Source: CAWIUB01 sp963839995
GTDB lineage: Bacteria > Actinomycetota > Actinomycetes > Mycobacteriales > Jatrophihabitantaceae
NCBI GenBank assembly: GCA_963839995.1
Contig: CAWIXH010000016.1
Location: 62,001 to 126,000, forward strand
Length of the DNA: 64,000 nt
Reading direction: 5' to 3'
The translations under genes were made by a program, and so were the position numbers. Below the pieces are notes generated by a model, which worked only from the letters and a program-made list of their open reading frames with translations, searched no databases and was not told the origin of the DNA. Shown piece by piece: positions 37,724 to 45,644 of this stretch. Numbering within the stretch: the stretch's first letter is position 1; each line of letters opens with the position of its first letter.

Positions 37724-38011
37724 ATGGTGCTCGAGGTCGCCGATATCGCCGTCACGCCCGGGTCCGAGCTGGACTTCCTGGCCGCGTTCCATCGCGCCAA
37801 GCAGGAACTCGCCTCGACGCCGGGCTGCCGCTCGATCCGGATGACGCGCGGCATCGAGTCGCCGTCGCGATTCGTGCTGCTGGTCGAGTGGGACCGGATC
37901 GAGTCGCATCAGCAGAACTTCCGCGCCACCGACCGCTTTACCAGGTGGCGCGCGGCCATTGGCTTCTTCGCGCACCCGCCGCATGTGGAGCACGTCGCCG
38001 ATATCGAATGA
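37724..38011 (+). CDS. Antibiotic biosynthesis monooxygenase (ABM) domain protein
   Basis: A small ferredoxin-fold protein of the ABM superfamily, which includes quinol/anthrone monooxygenases and heme-degrading enzymes; the function here is unknown. I start at ATG 37724 (95 residues, MVLEVADIAVTPG). An in-frame ATG at 37715 is possible, but a CAGGAT -10-like motif ends next to it, suggesting leaderless initiation at 37724. Landmarks are FLAAFHRAKQELASTPGCRSIRMTRGIE, RFVLLVEWDRIESHQQNFR and the closing HVEHVADI, typical of the group. Confidence 0.85.
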   Translation: MVLEVADIAVTPGSELDFLAAFHRAKQELASTPGCRSIRMTRGIESPSRFVLLVEWDRIESHQQNFRATDRFTRWRAAIGFFAHPPHVEHVADIE

Positions 38012-38017
38012 CGGTGA

Positions 38018-38437
38018 CTACTCCGCGACGAACGCTTCGACGAGATTGCCCGTGGGATCGGCGACCAGTGCGCCGTAGTAGCCCGGTCGGTAGATCTCCC
38101 ACCGGCGCGGTGCCTGCCGGGATGCGCCACCGTGGGCGAGGGCGGCCACGTGGAAGGCGTCGACGGCGGTTCGGGAGGGCCCCTGGAACGCGAGGTGCAC
38201 GCCCGAGGTCACCTGCGGGCCGACCACCAGCCACAACACAGGCTCGTCCGCTGTCACGCCGAAGCCCACCGCCTCGAGGGGTACCTCAGCCGGACTCTCC
38301 TCCTCGTCGGCGTACTGCGCGCAGCGCCCGAGGCCCAGTGGCTGCAGCGCGGCGTCGTAGAACACCAGACTGCGCGCCAGGTCGTCGACGGTGACGGTGA
38401 CATGGCGCAGCGACGGCGGCCTCACCCGTGTAATCAT
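38018..38437 (-). CDS. VOC (glyoxalase/bleomycin-resistance fold) family protein
   Basis: A 139-residue single VOC-fold protein. ATG 38437 gives MITRVRPPSLRHVTVTVDDL; the upstream extension is antisense to thiD and not conserved. Motifs are LRHVTVTVDDLARSLVFYDAALQPLG (first beta-alpha-beta unit), GVHLAFQGPSRTAVDAFHVAAL, and YYGALVADPTGNLVEAF, which ends the second unit with the metal-site glutamate. Substrate unknown. It converges with the ABM gene (6-bp gap) and is divergent from thiD. Confidence 0.88.
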   Translation of the reverse strand: MITRVRPPSLRHVTVTVDDLARSLVFYDAALQPLGLGRCAQYADEEESPAEVPLEAVGFGVTADEPVLWLVVGPQVTSGVHLAFQGPSRTAVDAFHVAALAHGGASRQAPRRWEIYRPGYYGALVADPTGNLVEAFVAE

Positions 38438-38487
38438 TCCAGCCCGTGGCGGACTCGCCCTCGGGCAATGCGTGATACTCGGGCGCC

Positions 38488-39309
38488 ATGACGCCCGATG
38501 CACCCGCGCCTGTGCCGGCTACGGCGCTGACGATCGCCGGGTCTGATTCCGGTGGCGGAGCTGGACTTCAGGCTGACCTAAAGACGTTCCTGGCCTGCGG
38601 CGTTCACGGGATGTCGGCCGTGACGGCGGTGACAGTGCAGAACTCGCTGGGCGTAAGCGGGTTCTACGAGCTGCCGCCCCAGGCGGTTGCCGAGCAGATC
38701 GAGTCGGTGGCGACCGACATCGGGGTGGGCGCGGCCAAGACCGGGATGCTTGCCTCGGCCGCGATCATGGCCGCGGTCGCCGAGACGCTTACCCAGTTGC
38801 CCCGATTCCCGCTAGTCGTGGATCCGGTGGCAGCCTCGCAGCATGGCGACGCACTCCTGCGTCCGGACGCGCTGGAGGCACTCCGCCGGCTCATCGTGCC
38901 GCTGGCCACTCTGGTCACCCCGAATCTCGGCGAGACGCGGCTGCTCACCGGGATCGATGTCCGCGACGAGACCGGGATGCCCGATGCGGCGCGCGCCCTG
39001 CACGAGTTGGGCCCGGCCTGGGTGCTGGTCAAGGGTGGGCACTTGCCGGGCGGCGACGCGATGGACCTGCTGTTCGACGGTTCGCGCTTCATCCGGCTCA
39101 CGGCGACCCGGTCCGACACGCCGCATACCCACGGCTCGGGCGACACGCTGGCGGCCGCCATCTGCGCGGGCCTGGCCCGCGGCCTGGACGTCGAGGCGGC
39201 GGTGCGCTCGGGCAAGGACTTCATCACCCGCGCCGTAGCCGGCTCCTTCCCGCTCGGGGGCGGCCTCGGCCCGGTCGGCCACTTTTGGCGGATGCGCGAC
39301 CCCGACTAG
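38488..39309 (+). CDS. thiD: Hydroxymethylpyrimidine/phosphomethylpyrimidine kinase
   Basis: Phosphorylates HMP and HMP-P to HMP-PP for thiamine synthesis. The 273-residue ribokinase-fold protein shows ALTIAGSDSGGGAGLQADLKTF (about 14-35), AVTVQNSLGV, GAAKTGMLAS, VVDPVAASQHGDALL, LVTPNLGETRLL, VKGGHLPGGDAMDLL and the C-terminal anion hole THGSGDTLAAAI (about 212-223). A GATACT motif eight bases before the ATG suggests leaderless transcription; no TPP element precedes it, unlike thiO and cytX. The stop overlaps the end of the convergent thiE by four bases. Confidence 0.96.
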   Translation: MTPDAPAPVPATALTIAGSDSGGGAGLQADLKTFLACGVHGMSAVTAVTVQNSLGVSGFYELPPQAVAEQIESVATDIGVGAAKTGMLASAAIMAAVAETLTQLPRFPLVVDPVAASQHGDALLRPDALEALRRLIVPLATLVTPNLGETRLLTGIDVRDETGMPDAARALHELGPAWVLVKGGHLPGGDAMDLLFDGSRFIRLTATRSDTPHTHGSGDTLAAAICAGLARGLDVEAAVRSGKDFITRAVAGSFPLGGGLGPVGHFWRMRDPD

Positions 39310-39962
39310 CCGGCTCGCAGCCGCCGTGCGAACGCGCGTGCGGCAGCCCCCGGATCGTTGGCTTCGGTGATCGCGCGCACCACGACCACCCTGGTCGCGC
39401 CGTGGGTCAGTACCTGGTCCAGCCGGTCGAGCGAGTCGATGCCGCCGATGGCGAACCATGGCCGGTCCGGCGCACGGGTGGCTGCGTAATCCAGCAAGGC
39501 AACACCGGCTGCGGGGCGTCCGGGCTTGGTCGGAGTCATCCAGATTGGCCCAGCGCAGACGTAGTCGACGCCGCTTTCGGCGCTCGCCATGTCGAACTGG
39601 GCGCTGGTGTGCGTCGAGCGGCCGATCAGTGGCTCAGGCCCGATGATCCGCCGGGCGGTCGGGACCGGCAGATCGTCCTGGCCCAGGTGCAGGATCGGTG
39701 CGCCCACCGCTGCGGCGATGTCCGCCCGGTCATTCACCGCGAACAGGCGGCCATACCGCTCAGCGGCAGCGGCGACGGTCTCGAGCAGCTGGATCTCGTG
39801 AGCTGCCTCCAGCCCCTTCTCGCGTAACTGGACGACGTCGACTCCGTTCGCCAGGACGGCGTTCAGGAACAGCTCGAAGTCACCCCGATCGGCCCGAGAG
39901 TCCGTGCAGAGGTAGAGCCGAGCCCCGACAAATGAGCCGCGCAGATCCGCCACGGGACCCAT
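39306..39962 (-). CDS. thiE: Thiamine-phosphate synthase
   Basis: Couples HMP-PP and thiazole phosphate to thiamine monophosphate. The 218-residue TIM barrel starts at ATG 39962 (MGPVADLRGSFVGARLYLCTDSR). Motifs are DVVQLREKGLEA, FAVNDRADIAAAVGAPILHLGQDDLP (diphosphate/Mg site), IGRSTHTSAQFDMA, YVCAGPIWMTPTKPGRPAAG and WFAIGGID. It converges on thiD. A perfect CRP-type palindrome lies 25-40 bases upstream of the start; it could control this gene as well as, or instead of, the divergent cell-wall gene. Confidence 0.95.
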   Translation of the reverse strand: MGPVADLRGSFVGARLYLCTDSRADRGDFELFLNAVLANGVDVVQLREKGLEAAHEIQLLETVAAAAERYGRLFAVNDRADIAAAVGAPILHLGQDDLPVPTARRIIGPEPLIGRSTHTSAQFDMASAESGVDYVCAGPIWMTPTKPGRPAAGVALLDYAATRAPDRPWFAIGGIDSLDRLDQVLTHGATRVVVVRAITEANDPGAAARAFARRLRAG

Positions 39963-39986
39963 CCTCTCGGGGAGCACAACGCGAAG

Positions 39987-40002
39987 TGTGACATAGATCA
40001 CA
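39987..40002. promoter_or_regulatory. CRP/FNR-family binding site
   Basis: TGTGACATAGATCACA is an exact match to the two-fold symmetric CRP consensus TGTGA-N6-TCACA. It lies in the divergent region between thiE (start 25 bases away) and the Rpf-like gene (start about 330 bases away). In mycobacteria, CRP (Rv3676) binds such sites and activates rpfA, so regulation of the cell-wall gene is plausible; the position close to thiE would also fit repression of thiE. Confidence 0.75.
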
Positions 40003-40333
40003 TCACGTCTTGCAGCCCGAACGGTCTAGGCCATGGTAACAGGCATGTCATTTGGACGAATTGGGCGTCAGCATCAGCAGCCTCATGGACCTCGTGAGTG
40101 CATCTTCGCCCCGCAAATGCTGCCCTGTATCACGCTGAAATGATGCCGCTGAGCTCAGCTCGGCACCGCGCAGTCAGCCCTGGGCCGCGCCGCGACGCTG
40201 GGCGCAACGGCGCCGATTCGCCGCCTCCCGCGAGCCATTTTTCGCTTACGCCGCTTGGTGAATCCTGCTGCCGCCGTTATCGTCCGGCGACGAGCGAACT
40301 ACCTAGGAAGCACCGGCGGACGGAGTTCGGCTT
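40003..40333 (+). other. Long leader region before the Rpf-like gene, possible RNA element
   Basis: About 330 bases without a gene. The last 180 bases are GC-rich and contain segments such as GGCGCCGATTCGCCGCC, TTGGTGAATCCTGCTGCCGC and GGCGACGAGCGAACTACC. The GGTGAATCC motif is reminiscent of the ydaO-type cyclic-di-AMP riboswitch that often precedes actinobacterial resuscitation-factor genes. I could not fold it to the family consensus by eye, so this is only a suspicion. No leader ORF is obvious. Confidence 0.3.
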
Positions 40334-41806
40334 ATGCGTCGCGGCGTCAGCTATGCGCTCTGCGGAACCGTTGCGGCCGGGCTTGTGGCCGCGACGGTCG
40401 TCGGCTGGTCATTTATCGACAAATCCGTCACGGTCTCGGTCGACGGCACGATCACCAAGAAGATCCACACCCTGTCGCTGGACGTCCGCGGCGCCTTGCG
40501 CGACGCCGGCTACCCCCTCGCGGCACACGACGAGGTGACGCCCGCGGCGGACGCCTCACTGCGTGAAGGCACCTCGATCGTGCTCGAGCGCGCGCGGCTG
40601 CTTGATCTTGACGTGGATGGCAAGGCCAGCCAGGTGTGGGTGGCCACGCCGACTGTTGGCTCGGCACTCTCGACGCTTGGCTATGCGCCGGACGTGTACT
40701 CCTCGCTTCCCTTGCAGGAGCAACTGCCGCTCACGCCAACCGAACTGACCGTCCGAACGGTAAAGAGTGTGACGCTCGTGCGGGCCGGCGTGACCGACAC
40801 GGTGGACTCCACCGCGCCGTCGGTCGGGCAACTGCTGGCCGACGAGGGCATCTCCCCCGGGCCGCACGACAAGCTCTCGGTGCCGGCCAGCACCGCGCTG
40901 TCGAATGGAATGATGATCGTCTGGCAGAAGGTCACCCATCAGACCGTCGTCCAGAACCAGCAGATCGGCTTCGACACCACCTACCGGTCCGACGCGTCGA
41001 TGCGAAAGGGCACGTCAAGGGTTGCCACACCTGGCCGGATAGGCACAATCGCCGTGTCCTACGACGTCATGATGGTGGACGGCAAGCAGGTCGCGAAGGC
41101 CCAGGTCGCGACGTCGATGGCCGTGCAGCCCGTCGACGAGGTGGTCCTGGTTGGCACTTTCATGCCCAAGCCGGCGACGCACACGTCCGCGCCGCCGACC
41201 CCGACGAGCAGACCAGCCGCCTCGACTACGGCTCCGACGACCACGGCTCCGACGACCGCAGCGCCGACGAGTCCACCCGCGCCGGCCAAGCCGGCCGTGA
41301 CGTCGAGTCCCCGGCCCACGCCGACGACGACAAAGCCGTCGCCGAAGCCGTCGCCGAAGCCGTCGCCGAAGCCGAGCACGGTCGTGACAACACCGCGGCC
41401 CGCGCCGAAACCCAAGCCCGCCAGCACGCCGGTGGCCAACCCCGCCCCGAAGCCGCTCTCCCAACCCAAGCCATCGCCAATCACCACGGTGATCGTCGTG
41501 ACGCCGGGGTCCTCGCAGGCGCTCGCCCGCCAGATGCTGCCCCAATGGGGCTGGGGCGATGCCCAGTTCAGCTGCCTGAAGGTCATGTGGACGAACGAGA
41601 GCGGCTGGCGGGTGGACGCGCTCAACCCGTCGAGCGGGGCTTACGGCATCCCGCAGGCTCTGCCCGCGAACAAAATGGCCACGGCGGGCGCCGACTGGCG
41701 CACCAACCCGCGGACCCAGATCCGGTGGGGCCTGGACTACATCAAGGGCAGGTATGGGTCGCCCTGCGCGGCTTGGTCGTTCTGGCAGGCGCACCACTGG
41801 TACTGA
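40334..41806 (+). CDS. Resuscitation-factor-like cell-wall protein (DUF348-G5-transglycosylase)
   Basis: A 490-residue exported protein built like RpfB. It has an N-terminal signal anchor (YALCGTVAAGLVAATVVGWSF), ubiquitin-like DUF348 repeats (SVTVSVDGTITKKIHTLSLDVRGAL; RLLDLDVDGKASQVWVATPTV; a third, SVTLVRAGVTDTVDSTAPSV), and a G5 domain (about 190-268, VVQNQQIGFDTTYR...MVDGKQVAKAQVATSM). A Pro/Thr/Lys linker with PSPK repeats (about 275-385) follows. The C-terminal domain (SCLKVMWTNESGWRVDALNPSSGAYGI..., about 412-490) is a lysozyme/transglycosylase-like fold with Glu in TNESGW, rather than the canonical Rpf domain. It probably cleaves peptidoglycan glycan strands. Confidence 0.85.
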   Translation: MRRGVSYALCGTVAAGLVAATVVGWSFIDKSVTVSVDGTITKKIHTLSLDVRGALRDAGYPLAAHDEVTPAADASLREGTSIVLERARLLDLDVDGKASQVWVATPTVGSALSTLGYAPDVYSSLPLQEQLPLTPTELTVRTVKSVTLVRAGVTDTVDSTAPSVGQLLADEGISPGPHDKLSVPASTALSNGMMIVWQKVTHQTVVQNQQIGFDTTYRSDASMRKGTSRVATPGRIGTIAVSYDVMMVDGKQVAKAQVATSMAVQPVDEVVLVGTFMPKPATHTSAPPTPTSRPAASTTAPTTTAPTTAAPTSPPAPAKPAVTSSPRPTPTTTKPSPKPSPKPSPKPSTVVTTPRPAPKPKPASTPVANPAPKPLSQPKPSPITTVIVVTPGSSQALARQMLPQWGWGDAQFSCLKVMWTNESGWRVDALNPSSGAYGIPQALPANKMATAGADWRTNPRTQIRWGLDYIKGRYGSPCAAWSFWQAHHWY

Positions 41807-41822
41807 CGGGTACGCTGGCCAG

Positions 41823-41918
41823 CGGACACGGGAGCCCGGTGCGGACCGGGCTGAGAGGGCGGACTGACAGCCGCCGACCGTCGAACCTGAACCGGGTAAT
41901 GCCGGCGCAGGAAGACCG
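41823..41918 (+). ncRNA. TPP riboswitch (THI element) upstream of thiOSG
   Basis: A canonical TPP aptamer: CACGGGAGCCCGG opening the P2/P3 arm, CCGGGCTGAGAGGGCGG with the pyrimidine-sensing CTGAGA, a variable P3 hairpin, then GAACCTGAACCGGGTAATGCCGGCGCAGGA with intact J5/4 (TGAA) and GCG on the other side. It begins 16 bases after the cell-wall gene stop and ends 47 bases before the thiO ATG. It is expected to reduce thiO-thiS-thiG expression when thiamine diphosphate is plentiful. Confidence 0.93.
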
Positions 41919-41965
41919 CGGACGCAAGCACCTCCTCTCCATCCCCTGGATGAGAGGACGCCGCC

Positions 41966-43105
41966 ATGCCGTCGCACACCTTGGTCGTGGTCGGTGGTGG
42001 CGTGATCGGATTCGGTATCGCGTGGCGTTGCGCGCAGCGTGGCGTGTCGACCACCGTCGTGGACGCAACCCCGGGCACCGGAGCCTCCGCCACCGCGGCG
42101 GGGATGCTGGCGCCGGTCACCGAACTGCACTATGGCGAGCAGCCGCTGCTGGCCCTCAATCTCGCCTCGGCGGGCCGCTACCCGGACTTCGTCGCTGAAC
42201 TCGAGGACGCCAGCGGTAGTCCTGTCGGCTACCGGCGATGCGGGGCGGTCGTCGCGGCCTGGGACGCGGCCGACCTGGCCGCGCTGCGCGATCTGCACGC
42301 TTTCGGCATGTCGCTCGGCGTCGTCAGCCAGATGCTGTCCGCGCGCGAACTACGCAGGCTGGAGCCTGGTCTGGCCAGTGGCGTGGCCGGTGGGCTGCTC
42401 GCCGCCGACGATCACCAGGTCGACAATCGCGCGCTGCACGCTGCGTTGCTCGCGGCAGCGACGAACGCGGGAGTGCGCACCGTACGAGCACACGCATCTG
42501 CGTTCCTGCGAAGCGGCGACCGCGCTGGAGGCGTCCTGACCACCGACGGGAGGCGGCTCGACGCGGATCTCGTTGTGCTGGCCGCCGGTGCCTGGTCGGC
42601 CCAGCTCGGCGGCGTCCCGACGGAGGTCCTGCCCCCGGTGCGTCCGGTCAAGGGCCAGACGCTGCGTCTTCGGCTGCCGGGACCGCCCGCCCTCGACCAC
42701 GTTGTGCGTGGCTCGGTCAAGGGCTCGGCGGTGTACCTGGTGCCTCGGGCAAACGGCGAGATCGTGGTCGGTGCGTCCAGCGAGGAGGCCGGCTTCGACC
42801 TGCGGCCCAGGGCGAGCGCCGTCTACGAGCTGTTGCGCGATGCACAGTCGCTGGTCCCGGTTATCGGCGAAGCGGAGTTCGCCGAGGTCAGCACCGGCGT
42901 GCGCCCCGGCTCGCCAGACAACGCGCCCATCATCGGACCGGCTGCGATCGACGGGCTGATCATTGCCACCGGCCACTATCGCAACGGGATCCTGCTGACG
43001 CCCCTCACCGCGGACGCCGTCGCCGATGTGGTCTGCGGCAGCGGGTTGCCGGACCTGCTGGAACCGTTCACACCGGCCCGGTTTACCGCTCGGGTGGGCG
43101 TATGA
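41966..43105 (+). CDS. thiO: Glycine oxidase ThiO
   Basis: FAD-dependent oxidase of the DAO family that makes dehydroglycine (iminoglycine) for thiazole synthesis. The 379-residue protein opens with the Rossmann motif LVVVGGGVIGFGIAWRCAQRG (about 6-26), GASATAAGMLAPVTEL, DADLVVLAAGAWS (about 198-210), VRPVKGQTLRL, and the C-terminal FAD-binding GVRPGSPDNAPIIGP...ATGHYRNGILLTPLTA. It lies 47 bp after the TPP riboswitch. Its stop overlaps the thiS start (ATGA), so the three thiazole genes form one operon. Confidence 0.94.
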   Translation: MPSHTLVVVGGGVIGFGIAWRCAQRGVSTTVVDATPGTGASATAAGMLAPVTELHYGEQPLLALNLASAGRYPDFVAELEDASGSPVGYRRCGAVVAAWDAADLAALRDLHAFGMSLGVVSQMLSARELRRLEPGLASGVAGGLLAADDHQVDNRALHAALLAAATNAGVRTVRAHASAFLRSGDRAGGVLTTDGRRLDADLVVLAAGAWSAQLGGVPTEVLPPVRPVKGQTLRLRLPGPPALDHVVRGSVKGSAVYLVPRANGEIVVGASSEEAGFDLRPRASAVYELLRDAQSLVPVIGEAEFAEVSTGVRPGSPDNAPIIGPAAIDGLIIATGHYRNGILLTPLTADAVADVVCGSGLPDLLEPFTPARFTARVGV

Positions 43106-43302
43106 ACGTGACCCTGAACGGAGAACCCCGCAGTCTCGCGCCGGGAACCTGCCTCAGCGGGCTGCTCGAACTCGAACGGGCCCCGCATCGCGGAACGGCG
43201 GCAGCGGTCGACGGCGAGGTCGTGCCGCGCGGCTCGTGGGCGCAGTTCGTGTTGCACGACGGACAGGCCGTCGAGCTGCTCACGGCCGTCCAGGGAGGCT
43301 GA
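43102..43302 (+). CDS. thiS: Sulfur-carrier protein ThiS
   Basis: A 66-residue ubiquitin-like protein whose C-terminal glycine is converted to a thiocarboxylate to deliver sulfur for the thiazole ring. MNVTLNGEPRSLAPGTCLSGLL and VAVDGEVVPRG-type sequence (AAAVDGEVVPRGSWAQFVL) fit the family, and the protein ends in the obligatory Gly-Gly (LLTAVQGG). It overlaps thiO by four bases and is 4 bp before thiG. No thiF is present in this operon, so the adenylating enzyme must be encoded elsewhere. Confidence 0.93.
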   Translation: MNVTLNGEPRSLAPGTCLSGLLELERAPHRGTAAAVDGEVVPRGSWAQFVLHDGQAVELLTAVQGG

Positions 43303-43306
43303 TGGA

Positions 43307-44089
43307 GTGAGCGAGCTTCGGGCTGATCCGTTCGTTCTCGCCGGCGTCGAGTTGGCTTCGCGGCTGATTCTCGGCACCGGCGGGGCACCGAGCATGCAGG
43401 TGATCGAGGAGGCGGTAGCCGCCTCGCACACCGCAGTGTGCACGGTTGCTATGCGACGCATCGACGCCCACACCAGCGGATCCCTCATCGACGTCCTCGA
43501 TCGCCGGGGCGTGCGCGTCCTTCCCAATACCGCCGGGTGCCGCACCGCGCACGAGGCCGTCCGCACCGCCCAGCTGGCCCGCGAGGCGCTGCAGACCGAC
43601 TGGATCAAGCTCGAGGTCGTGGCCGACGAGCGCACGCTGCTGCCCGATCCGGTCGAACTGCTCGACGCGGCTGAACAGCTGGTGGGACTCGGCTTCACTG
43701 TGCTGCCCTACACGAACGACGACCCCGTCCTCGCCCGCCACCTGCAGCACGCTGGCTGCGCCGCGGTGATGCCGCTCGGCTCCCCGATCGGCACCGGACT
43801 CGGCATCCGCAATCCGCACAACATCGAACTGATCGTGGCCGAGGCTGCTGTTCCGGTCGTCCTGGACGCAGGCATCGGAACGGCGTCCGACGCCGCCCTC
43901 GCCATGGAGCTCGGCTGCGACGCCGTGCTGCTGGCCTCCGCGGTCACCCGGGCCCACGACCCCGTGCGGATGGCCTCGGCGATGGCGGCGGCCGTGACCG
44001 CTGGCCGGCTGGCCCGGCTCGCCGGCCGGATTCCGCGGCGCTTCCACGCCGAAGCGTCCTCACCGATCGAAGGAATGGCGGTGCTCTGA
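43307..44089 (+). CDS. thiG: Thiazole synthase
   Basis: Condenses deoxyxylulose 5-phosphate, dehydroglycine and ThiS-bound sulfur to the thiazole phosphate. The 260-residue TIM barrel has SRLILGTGGAPSMQVIEEAV (about 19-38), VCTVAMRRID, LPNTAGCRTAHEAVR, the Schiff-base lysine in DWIKLEVVADERTLLPD (Lys about 99), AVMPLGSPIGTGLGIRN and VVLDAGIGTASDAALAMELG. It starts at a GTG preceded by GGAGG. A second TPP-like element begins 20 bp after its stop, so the thi operon probably ends here. Confidence 0.95.
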   Translation: MSELRADPFVLAGVELASRLILGTGGAPSMQVIEEAVAASHTAVCTVAMRRIDAHTSGSLIDVLDRRGVRVLPNTAGCRTAHEAVRTAQLAREALQTDWIKLEVVADERTLLPDPVELLDAAEQLVGLGFTVLPYTNDDPVLARHLQHAGCAAVMPLGSPIGTGLGIRNPHNIELIVAEAAVPVVLDAGIGTASDAALAMELGCDAVLLASAVTRAHDPVRMASAMAAAVTAGRLARLAGRIPRRFHAEASSPIEGMAVL

Positions 44090-44109
44090 TCCGGCCACCA
44101 CCACAACCA

Positions 44110-44196
44110 ACCGCGGGAGCTCGGGAGCTCCGGGCTGAGAGGGCGGCATCCCGGCCGCCGACCGCCGAACCCGCCGGGTAATGCCGGCCAAGGGAG
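44110..44196 (+). ncRNA. Variant TPP-type riboswitch upstream of cytX
   Basis: A second THI-like element. The pyrimidine-binding arm is intact (CGCGGGAGC ... CCGGGCTGAGAGGGCGG), but the pyrophosphate-sensing side is altered. The sequence reads GAACCCGCCGGGTAATGCCGGCCAAGGGA, where the usual TGAT/TGAA joining bases are shortened and the usual GCG after P5 is changed to GCC. The P5 stem is still formed (GCCGG/CCGGC). The AAGGGAGAG that closes the element also serves as ribosome-binding site for cytX at 44202, suggesting translational control. Ligand range cannot be judged by eye. Confidence 0.8.
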
Positions 44197-44201
44197 AGTT
44201 G

Positions 44202-45644
44202 ATGATCACCGACACGCTGCAAGCCCCGTCACTCGAACACGCCGAGGCGCCGCACACGCTGAGCGAGCCGGCTCCGCGTGCGCTTCGCCTCGTCGACCAG
44301 CTGGGGCTTTGGGGGAACCTCGGCGTCAGCCTGCTCGGATTCACCGGCGCGATCTTCGTGCTGGTCCCGATCGCCGAGCCCGGCATGTCCCTCGGCGCAG
44401 CAGTCACCGCGCTCCTTATCGGGACCGCGCTCGGGACGCTCGGCGTGGCCGCTGCCGCCGTGCCCGGCGCGCGTACCGGCGCTCCGTCGATGGTGCTGCT
44501 GCGCGGGCTGTTCGGCACCCGGCCGTCCTACCTTCCCACGGTGCTCAACATCCTTCAGCTGGTGGGCTGGACGACCTTCGAGTTGGTCACGATCGGCACC
44601 GCGATGCATCAGCTCGCCGGGGATATCCCCCGCTGGGTATACGTACTCGCCGCCGGCGTGCTCACCACGCTGCTCGCGCTGCGGCCATTGGGCTGGATCC
44701 GGGTGCTGCGCAAGTACGTGACGGTGGCCGTGGTCGTCGCGCTCGGCTACCTGTTCGTCCAGTTGCTGCGTCATCCGCTGCCAGCCTTCGGGCATGGATC
44801 CTGGAACGGGTTCTGGATCGCCGTCGACACGGTCATCGCGGTGTCGGTGTCCTGGGTGCCCCTGGCGTCGGACTACTCGCGGCACGCCCGATCGGCGCGG
44901 CAGGCCTTCACCGGGGTCCTCGTCGGCTACTCCATTACGCAGATTGCCTGCTATGCCCTCGGCCTGGTCACCCTGGTAACGGTCGCGCAGCACGACCCGG
45001 ATCGGATCTTCGCATCCTTCATGGCCGTGCCCCTCGGCACCGTCGCTTTCGGCGTCCTCGCGATCCGCGAACTCGATCAATCCTTCGCCGACACCTACTC
45101 GACCGCGGTGTCAGTCCAGAATTTCCGGCCACGATGGGATCGGCGCGTCCTCGCCCTCGTGGTGGGCACCACCGCCACAATCTGCGCCCTCGCTCTCAAC
45201 ATCAGCGACTACGAGAACTTCCTCATCCTCATCGGATCGGTGTTCGTCCCTCTACTCGGCGTGCTCGTCGTCGACTACTTCCTGGTCTCGCGCAGCCGCT
45301 GGAACCTGGGCGACGACGTGCGCCCGCGCTGGTCGACATTGCTGCCATGGGCGCTTGGCTTCTGCGCCTACCAGCTGATCAACCCCGGCTCCATCTCGTG
45401 GTGGTCGGGCGCGTGGGGCCACGTGCAGTCCTGGTTGCACCTCACTCCTGCGACGTGGATGAGCGCCTCGCTAGTGTCCTTCCTCGTCGCCGCCGTGGCC
45501 ACGCTTCCTGCCGGCCTGGTGCGGCGCCCGAAGCGAAGGGACCCGTGTGCTGATCCACCCCGAGGTCGAGGCCGCTCTCGCGGATGGACGGCCGGTCGTC
45601 GCCCTGGAGAGCACGATCATCAGCCATGGGCTGCTGCGCCCTGA
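44202..45644 (+). CDS. cytX: Hydroxymethylpyrimidine transporter CytX (NCS1 family)
   Basis: A 480-residue permease of the nucleobase:cation symporter-1 family; TPP-controlled CytX members are assigned to HMP uptake. The ATG at 44202 follows the riboswitch ribosome-binding site. About twelve hydrophobic segments are visible, with the NCS1 motifs LWGNLGVSLLGFTGAIFVL (helix 1), GWTTFELVTIGTAM (helix 3) and DYSRHARSARQAFTGVLVGY. The final 32 residues (Arg/Gly-rich) are read from the start of psuG in another frame: a 98-bp same-strand overlap, longer than usual, so the native stop may have been lost. Confidence 0.88.
   Translation: MITDTLQAPSLEHAEAPHTLSEPAPRALRLVDQLGLWGNLGVSLLGFTGAIFVLVPIAEPGMSLGAAVTALLIGTALGTLGVAAAAVPGARTGAPSMVLLRGLFGTRPSYLPTVLNILQLVGWTTFELVTIGTAMHQLAGDIPRWVYVLAAGVLTTLLALRPLGWIRVLRKYVTVAVVVALGYLFVQLLRHPLPAFGHGSWNGFWIAVDTVIAVSVSWVPLASDYSRHARSARQAFTGVLVGYSITQIACYALGLVTLVTVAQHDPDRIFASFMAVPLGTVAFGVLAIRELDQSFADTYSTAVSVQNFRPRWDRRVLALVVGTTATICALALNISDYENFLILIGSVFVPLLGVLVVDYFLVSRSRWNLGDDVRPRWSTLLPWALGFCAYQLINPGSISWWSGAWGHVQSWLHLTPATWMSASLVSFLVAAVATLPAGLVRRPKRRDPCADPPRGRGRSRGWTAGRRPGEHDHQPWAAAP

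Noticed and set aside
41330..41380. Tandem CCGAAGCCGTCG-type repeats
   Set aside because: They encode the PSPK repeats of the wall-spanning linker of the Rpf-like protein, not a satellite or CRISPR.
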